NCBI GenBank assembly: GCA_937928195.1
Contig: CALEYZ010000120.1
Location: forward strand, 1-17,526
Direction: 5' to 3'
Length of the DNA stretch: 17,526 nucleotides
Source: an uncultured Limnohabitans sp.
GTDB taxonomy: Bacteria; Pseudomonadota; Gammaproteobacteria; Burkholderiales; Burkholderiaceae_C
Within the stretch, counting starts at the first letter, position 1. Each line of letters opens with the position of its first letter. The position numbers and the translations under genes were made by a program. Below are positions 13,566-17,526 of the stretch, piece by piece. The notes beneath the pieces are model-generated. The model made no database searches. It was not told the origin of the DNA and worked only from the letters and a program-made list of their open reading frames with translations.

Positions 13566-14021
13566 ATGAAAACATTTCAAACCCTCAAAGAACTCGCTGC
13601 TTGTGTTGGCCAAACGGTGGCCGTATCGCCTTGGACAGAGATCACGCAAGAACAAGTCAACATGTTTGCCGAAGCCACCGGTGATCATCAATGGATTCAC
13701 ATTGATGTAGAGAAAGCCAAGGCAGGCCCCTTTGGTGCGCCCATTGCCCACGGTTTTTTAACACTGTCTTTAATTCCCAAGTTGTCCCAAAGTGCCATCA
13801 AGATTGAAGATGTGCGCATGGGCGTGAACTACGGTTTGAACAAGGTTCGTTTCACTTCACCTGTGCCAGTGGGCAGCAAGGTGCGCGGCCACATGAAATT
13901 GCTAGAGGCTGTGGCCATTGATGGCAACGGCATGCAGTTCACATGGGAGATGAAGATTGAGCGTGAAGGCTCTGAAAAACCCAGTTGCATAGCTGAGTCA
14001 TTGGCGCGCTATTACGTTTGA
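13566..14021 (+). CDS. MaoC-type (R)-specific enoyl-CoA hydratase/dehydratase
   Basis: This is a 151-residue single hot-dog domain protein of the MaoC family, which hydrates trans-2-enoyl-CoA, often to (R)-3-hydroxyacyl-CoA. The hydratase-2 motif is clear: FAEATGDHQWIHID (34-47) gives the catalytic pair D40 and H45, and GAPIAHGFLTLSL (57-69) forms the rest of the pocket. The C-terminal half has GVNYGLNKVRFTSPVPVGSKVRG, with strand features usual for the fold. The ATG at 13566 is preferred over a GTG three codons earlier; neither has a good ribosome-binding site. It lies 10 bp after the thiolase, so both probably share the promoter at 12270. The end overlaps the end of trmL by 10 bases on the opposite strand. 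Chain length of the substrate cannot be told. Confidence 0.9.
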   Translation: MKTFQTLKELAACVGQTVAVSPWTEITQEQVNMFAEATGDHQWIHIDVEKAKAGPFGAPIAHGFLTLSLIPKLSQSAIKIEDVRMGVNYGLNKVRFTSPVPVGSKVRGHMKLLEAVAIDGNGMQFTWEMKIEREGSEKPSCIAESLARYYV

Positions 14022-14482
14022 CTTGAAAAGCCGTTCTGGCGCCAAGCTTCATACGACACCACCGCCACACTGTTGGACAGATTGAGACTGCGCTGGCCTT
14101 CGCGCATGGGCAGTTTCAATCGGTTGGCGGGCTCAAAACTTTCGCGCAACTCGGGCGCCAGGCCTCGTGTTTCAGCGCCAAACACAAACCAATCGCCCGC
14201 TTGAAATGCGGCATCGTGCACAAAGCGCGTGCCCTTGGTGGTGAGCGCAAACATGCGTGTGACATCGGGCTTTTCTGTGGCCAAAAACGTGGCCCAGTCC
14301 GCATGCCGCTTGACCTGCGCGTACTCGTGATAGTCCAGACCAGCACGGCGCATGTGCTTGTCTTCCATTGAAAAACCCAAGGGCTCAATGAGGTGCAAAG
14401 CGCAGCCCGTGTTGGCCGCCAAACGAATGACGTTGCCCGTGTTGGGTGGGATTTCCGGTTCGACTAAAACAATGTGAAACAT
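14012..14482 (-). CDS. trmL: tRNA (cytidine(34)-2'-O)-methyltransferase TrmL
   Basis: TrmL (YibK), a SPOUT-class knotted SAM-dependent enzyme, 2'-O-methylates the wobble base of tRNA-Leu isoacceptors. The 156-residue length is typical. Signature blocks are MFHIVLVEPEIPPNTGNVIR (1-20), LHLIEPLGFSMEDKHMRRAGLDY (29-51), the SAM-binding GDWFVFGAETRGL (96-108) and the knot region REGQRSLNLSNSVAVVSYE (127-145). It lies 44 bp downstream of comF on the same strand and is probably co-transcribed with it. Its TAA (14012-14014) lies within the end of the convergent maoC-like gene, so neither gene has a separate terminator. Confidence 0.95.
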   Translation of the reverse strand: MFHIVLVEPEIPPNTGNVIRLAANTGCALHLIEPLGFSMEDKHMRRAGLDYHEYAQVKRHADWATFLATEKPDVTRMFALTTKGTRFVHDAAFQAGDWFVFGAETRGLAPELRESFEPANRLKLPMREGQRSLNLSNSVAVVSYEAWRQNGFSSQT

Positions 14483-14526
14483 AAGCCGCTATTGTGCTTC
14501 GGAAATTGCGTGGCTTGAATGGCCTC

Positions 14527-15234
14527 TCACACTTCTGTGCGTGCAAACACCAAACCCTTGACTGATTTTGCACCGGCTTGTTTGACAACCGTTGCAGCCG
14601 TGTTGAGGCTGGCGCCACTGGTCATGACATCGTCAATCAGCAGTACGTTTTGGCCCCTGAGGGATGCAACCCTCAGAGGCGCTAAAGCGAGTGCCCCGCT
14701 GAGGTTGCGCAGCCGTTCAGACCGTTTGAGGCTGCTTTGTTGCGCGGTGTGCCTGAGTTTGAGCAATGTGAAGGCTTGCGTTTTAGAGGCGTCCAAAGCT
14801 TTGGCCAACAACAAAGCTTGATTGAAGCCGCGCTCTGCCAATCGCTGCGCTGACAAAGGCATGGGCAAAATGACATCGGTTTGGTCTAAGGCGTCTTCAA
14901 CGCCTGCGGCACTTCGCATGAGCGATGCCAATGCGTGGGCCCAGGCGGGATCATTTTGAAACTTGAATGTCGCCACCAATTGCGTCCACGGCCATGCATA
15001 CGACGTAGCGGCCCAACAAGCGTCTAGCGGGGGTGGGTTTTCTTGGCAGCTAGCGCAATGTTGTACCTTTTTTTGCGCGTAGATGACAGGGGTGGCCCAG
15101 AAGGATGCGGGCAAGGCCAAGGCACATTGAGCACAGCGAGGTTTGGGCTGACCGAACGCACTGACGCAGGCATGGCAGACCGGGATGGCTGGCCAGGCTT
15201 TACAAATTGCACATTGGCTGGGAAGGTTAATCAC
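14527..15234 (-). CDS. comF: ComF family phosphoribosyltransferase-like protein
   Basis: ComF proteins combine an N-terminal zinc-finger region with a phosphoribosyltransferase domain and are needed for natural DNA uptake in competent bacteria; the related GntX/YhgH serves DNA utilisation in E. coli. From the GTG at 15234 the protein has 235 residues. Four CxxC pairs (C8/C11, C20/C23, C34/C37, C60/C63) form the metal-binding part. A helix with LPMPLSAQRLAERGFNQA follows at 123-140, and the PRPP loop VLLIDDVMTSGAS lies at 197-209. The start is uncertain: in-frame ATGs at 15285, 15306 and 15360 would add 17 to 42 residues without similarity. TATATT (15243-15248 on the minus strand) close to the GTG could be a -10 box giving a very short leader. 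Other competence genes are absent. Confidence 0.88.
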   Translation of the reverse strand: MINLPSQCAICKAWPAIPVCHACVSAFGQPKPRCAQCALALPASFWATPVIYAQKKVQHCASCQENPPPLDACWAATSYAWPWTQLVATFKFQNDPAWAHALASLMRSAAGVEDALDQTDVILPMPLSAQRLAERGFNQALLLAKALDASKTQAFTLLKLRHTAQQSSLKRSERLRNLSGALALAPLRVASLRGQNVLLIDDVMTSGASLNTAATVVKQAGAKSVKGLVFARTEV

Positions 15235-15351
15235 GAACCAATATACTTCTGGGCATGGCCTGTGACCCTTGCACAGGCTTGCCATGGGGGATTCATTGCC
15301 CTGCATGGCGCAAATTTTCAAACGCTGCTGTCTGCTCTTTTCAACACTCGC

Positions 15352-16278
15352 ATGGCCCAAGAACGCCCCCCCAGCCTAGACCCCGTCGCCGCAAGTCGAT
15401 GGGCGCTGCTGCCGTTGTTGGGCAAAGGCAAGACAGCGCGCAGGCTCAGTTCTCCTTGGCTACACGAAGAAGTGGCGCGCCGTATGGCAGAGCGTTTGGC
15501 GTTCATCACTTTGCAAGCTCAGTCTTGGGTGTGTTGGGACCCCGTGCGTGCTGGCCTGAATGCCTTGGCTTTGCTCAAGCAGCGCTATCCCAAGGCCAAG
15601 GGCTTTTTGAAAGCGCAAAGGCCCAGCGAAGCGTCGCAAGTGCAAGCGTGGGCCCGTAAGCCCTGGTGGCAACCCGCTGCATGGTTTGAATCACGTTTGC
15701 AGACCACCCCCTTTGAAGACCACAGCATCGACTTGGTGTGGGCCAATATGTTGTTGCACCAAGCCTCCCAGCCAGAAGCTTTGTTGGCGCAGTGGCATCG
15801 TGCGTTGTCGGTCAATGGCTTTGTGATGTTCTCTTGTTTAGGCCCTGACACCCTGATCGAGTTGCGCGCGGCCTATGCGCAAGCAGGCTGGCCCATGCCC
15901 GCGCATGAATTCACTGACATGCATGATTGGGGTGACATGTTGGTTCATGCGGGATTTGCTGAACCCGTGATGGACATGGAAAAGATCACCCTGACTTACG
16001 CAAGCCCTGAAAAACTGCTGGAAGATTTGCGCAGCTTGGGGCGGAATTTCCATGTGGACCGATGGGGTGGCCTGCGCGGCAAAACGTGGTTGAAGCAACT
16101 GCACACGGTCTTGCTGACCTTGGCCAAGCCAGATCAAGATGGCCGCTTGGTACTCACCTTTGAAGTGGTCTATGGCCATGCACTCAAGCCGCAGCCTCGC
16201 TTGAAAGTTGCGGCCGAAAGTCAAATTGGTTTGGACGACATGCGACAGATGTTGCGCCAACCGCGCACACCGCAATGA
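15352..16278 (+). CDS. BioC-like SAM-dependent methyltransferase with degenerate motif I
   Basis: BioC methylates malonyl-ACP (or CoA) to start biotin synthesis. This 308-residue protein shares the family layout: an N-terminal DPVAASRW (10-17), the motif around SIDLVWANMLLHQASQPEA (125-143), the hallmark MFSCLGPDTLIELRAAYA (159-176) and the MHDWGDMLVHAGFAEPVMDM segment (190-209), ending with the TFEVVYGHA block. The SAM-binding glycine motif (usually DLGCGTG-like) is missing: the matching place reads VCWDPVRAGLNALALLKQRYP (60-80). Catalysis is therefore doubtful, or SAM is bound differently. The ATG at 15352 begins the family similarity; the open frame upstream overlaps comF on the other strand. 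No biotin gene is nearby. It diverges from comF. Confidence 0.8.
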   Translation: MAQERPPSLDPVAASRWALLPLLGKGKTARRLSSPWLHEEVARRMAERLAFITLQAQSWVCWDPVRAGLNALALLKQRYPKAKGFLKAQRPSEASQVQAWARKPWWQPAAWFESRLQTTPFEDHSIDLVWANMLLHQASQPEALLAQWHRALSVNGFVMFSCLGPDTLIELRAAYAQAGWPMPAHEFTDMHDWGDMLVHAGFAEPVMDMEKITLTYASPEKLLEDLRSLGRNFHVDRWGGLRGKTWLKQLHTVLLTLAKPDQDGRLVLTFEVVYGHALKPQPRLKVAAESQIGLDDMRQMLRQPRTPQ

Positions 16279-16283
16279 ACAGA

Positions 16284-16299
16284 GTTCAAACGTTTCAAC
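16284..16299 (+). promoter_or_regulatory. Near-palindrome upstream of haem A synthase gene
   Basis: GTTCAAACGTTTCAAC is a 16-base dyad with a perfect AAACGTTT core and matching GTT/AAC ends; only positions 4 and 13 (both C) break the symmetry. It fills half of the 31-bp gap before ctaA. It could bind a dimeric regulator or be chance; no -10/-35 pair stands out beside it. Confidence 0.3.
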
Positions 16300-16309
16300 A
16301 ATTTTCAGC

Positions 16310-17428
16310 ATGACCGAAGTCGATCTATACAACCTCAGCCCTACAGCACGTTTGCTGTGCGTGGGCTTTCTGATTGCGGCGGTGCCGCTGCTTTGGACCT
16401 TTTACAAAAACCGCGGCCGCCATGTGAGTTTGAAGATGCGCGCCTTGGTGGTGCTCACGCTGTTCCTCACCTTTGACCTGGTGATGTTTGGCGCGTTCAC
16501 GCGCCTCACCGACTCAGGTTTGGGTTGCCCCGATTGGCCTGGTTGTTATGGCCATGCCAGCCCCTTAGGGGCCGATGCCCACATTGATGCCGCCGTGGCC
16601 GTGATGCCCACCGGGCCTGTGACGCACAACAAGGCATGGATTGAAATGATCCATCGCTATTTGGCCATGTCGGTGGGCTGTTTGATTTTGGTTTTGGCCC
16701 TGGTCAGTACGTGGCAAAAGTTCAAAGGTCAGCTGGCGGCAAAAGATGCTTGGCAGGTGCGCCCGTTCTGGGCTTGGTTGAGCTTGCTGTGGGTTTGCAT
16801 GCAAGGGGCCTTTGGCGCTTTAACGGTCACCATGAAATTATTCCCCGCCATCGTCACACTGCACTTGCTGGGCGGAATGGGTTTGTTGGTATTGTTGAGC
16901 GCACAAGTGGCCTGGGTGCCTTCTGTGCAACGTGAAGTGATTTCTGCCCGTCTGCGCGTCCTGCTGTGGTTGGCCGCTGTTGTCTTGATCATGCAAATTG
17001 CTTTGGGTGCATGGGTCAGCACCAATTACGCTGTGTTGGCTTGCACCGGTTTCCCAGATTGCAATGGCCAATGGTGGCCGGCATGGAATGGCGCTGCGTT
17101 CCAAATTTGGCGACACTTGGGTGTGGATGCGGCGGGGCAAACTCTGCCCTTTGACGCATTGCAGTCTGTGCACATGGTGCACCGCGCGATGGCCTTGATG
17201 GTGTTCGCTTATGGCGCCTTCATGCTCTGGGCTTTCAAGCGTGCGGGTGTTCTGACCGATTTGTCGCGCTGCTTGGGTGCTTTGTTGGCGCTGCAATTTT
17301 TAACAGGCTTGTCCAACGTGGTGTTGGACTGGCCTTTGTTGGCGGCCGTGGCGCACACCGGTGGCGCGGGTGCATTGATGATGGTGTTGACGTGGATGCT
17401 CAGCCGCACGCGGGCCCATGGTCTTTGA
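16310..17428 (+). CDS. ctaA: Haem A synthase (COX15/CtaA)
   Basis: Haem A synthase oxidises the C8 methyl of haem O to give haem A for aa3-type cytochrome oxidases in the inner membrane. The 372-residue protein has about eight hydrophobic helices in two similar halves. The four haem-ligand histidines are visible: H115 (IHRYLAM), H185 (TLHLLGG), H291 (VHRAMAL) and H349 (AHTGGAG). Cysteine pairs GCPDWPGC (72-79) and CTGFPDC (245-251) lie in the matching periplasmic loops, and the first-helix signature GAFTRLTDSGLGCPDWPG is typical. The ATG at 16310 starts just before the first helix; an open frame upstream overlaps the methyltransferase gene. It overlaps or abuts the next gene. The oxidase subunits, SURF1 and ctaB, often next to it in Burkholderiales, are absent in this window. 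Confidence 0.95.
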   Translation: MTEVDLYNLSPTARLLCVGFLIAAVPLLWTFYKNRGRHVSLKMRALVVLTLFLTFDLVMFGAFTRLTDSGLGCPDWPGCYGHASPLGADAHIDAAVAVMPTGPVTHNKAWIEMIHRYLAMSVGCLILVLALVSTWQKFKGQLAAKDAWQVRPFWAWLSLLWVCMQGAFGALTVTMKLFPAIVTLHLLGGMGLLVLLSAQVAWVPSVQREVISARLRVLLWLAAVVLIMQIALGAWVSTNYAVLACTGFPDCNGQWWPAWNGAAFQIWRHLGVDAAGQTLPFDALQSVHMVHRAMALMVFAYGAFMLWAFKRAGVLTDLSRCLGALLALQFLTGLSNVVLDWPLLAAVAHTGGAGALMMVLTWMLSRTRAHGL

Positions 17429-17442
17429 TGGAGCGTTGCGAA

Positions 17443-17526
17443 ATGAACATGATTACCAAACTATTGACCGTCCTTGCCTTGGTTCTGACCTTGGGGGCCT
17501 GCAATGAACAAAAAATGTCGTTCCAT
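17443..17526 (+). CDS. Probable SCO1/SenC lipoprotein, only N-terminus present
   Basis: Only 28 codons lie in the window. They encode a lipoprotein signal: a hydrophobic stretch LLTVLALVLTLGAC with the lipobox LGAC ending at C20, then NEQKMSFH. The context directly after ctaA and the K-x-S-F-H like segment after the lipobox recall SCO1/SenC proteins, copper chaperones that help mature the CuA site of cytochrome c oxidase, but the catalytic CxxxC lies outside. GGAG at 17430-17433 is nine bases before the ATG at 17443. An in-frame ATG at 17428 overlaps the ctaA stop as TGATG and would add five residues, but it has no ribosome-binding site. Confidence 0.6.
   Translation, partial: MNMITKLLTVLALVLTLGACNEQKMSFH

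Noticed and set aside
1..17526. CRISPR array, toxin-antitoxin pair, transposon or prophage remnants
   Set aside because: No regularly spaced repeats, transposase motifs, phage proteins or small toxin-like gene pairs were seen on either strand.

Overview
The window reads as chromosomal DNA of a betaproteobacterium, most likely a freshwater Comamonadaceae member (Limnohabitans/Rhodoferax-like). This rests on protein character (YqgE, DUF1841, 3-oxoadipyl-CoA-type thiolase, BioC-like methyltransferase beside comF), on the yqgE-ruvX-pyrR-pyrB-pyrC' order shared with other beta/gammaproteobacteria, and on moderate-GC codon use rich in TTG leucine codons. It is an inference; no rRNA or other marker is present. 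Coding density is very high: 22 protein genes (two cut by the window edges) and one tRNA gene. No gene-free stretch exceeds about 180 bases, and no insertion sequence, prophage gene or CRISPR array is seen.

Layout. (1) 1-1166, minus: DNA photolyase, cut at its C-terminus. (2) 1193-5721, plus: a tight operon yqgE-ruvX-pyrR-pyrB-pyrC'-plsC-like, most junctions overlapping or a few bases apart. PyrB and the catalytically dead dihydroorotase-like PyrC' should form a class A aspartate transcarbamoylase complex; PyrR is the PRPP-binding regulator/uracil phosphoribosyltransferase. (3) 5779-8252, plus: a compact sulfur-oxidation block with a monohaem cytochrome c, the flavoprotein of flavocytochrome c sulfide dehydrogenase, and the sulfur carrier SoxY-SoxZ. 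SoxXA, SoxB and SoxCD are not here. (4) 8271-12162, minus: a run of DUF1841, MoxR ATPase, a small glycine-rich membrane protein, a GNAT acetyltransferase, a CoxE-like VWA protein, a DUF1330 protein and tRNA-Arg(CCU). The MoxR and VWA proteins probably act as a metallochaperone-like or complex-assembly pair. (5) 12341-14021, plus: a thiolase and a MaoC-type hydratase behind a clear promoter with overlapping palindromes. (6) 14012-15234, minus: comF then trmL. (7) 15352-17526, plus: a BioC-like methyltransferase, haem A synthase and the first residues of a probable SCO1/SenC copper lipoprotein.

Most genes are housekeeping and recognisable. The points most worth a second look are the inactive dihydroorotase, the reduced sulfide/thiosulfate module ending at a tRNA gene, the MoxR/VWA operon with an acetyltransferase and a membrane protein between the pair, the double palindrome over the thiolase promoter, the BioC-like protein that has lost its SAM-binding glycine motif, and a haem A synthase/SCO arrangement lacking the oxidase subunit genes and ctaB.
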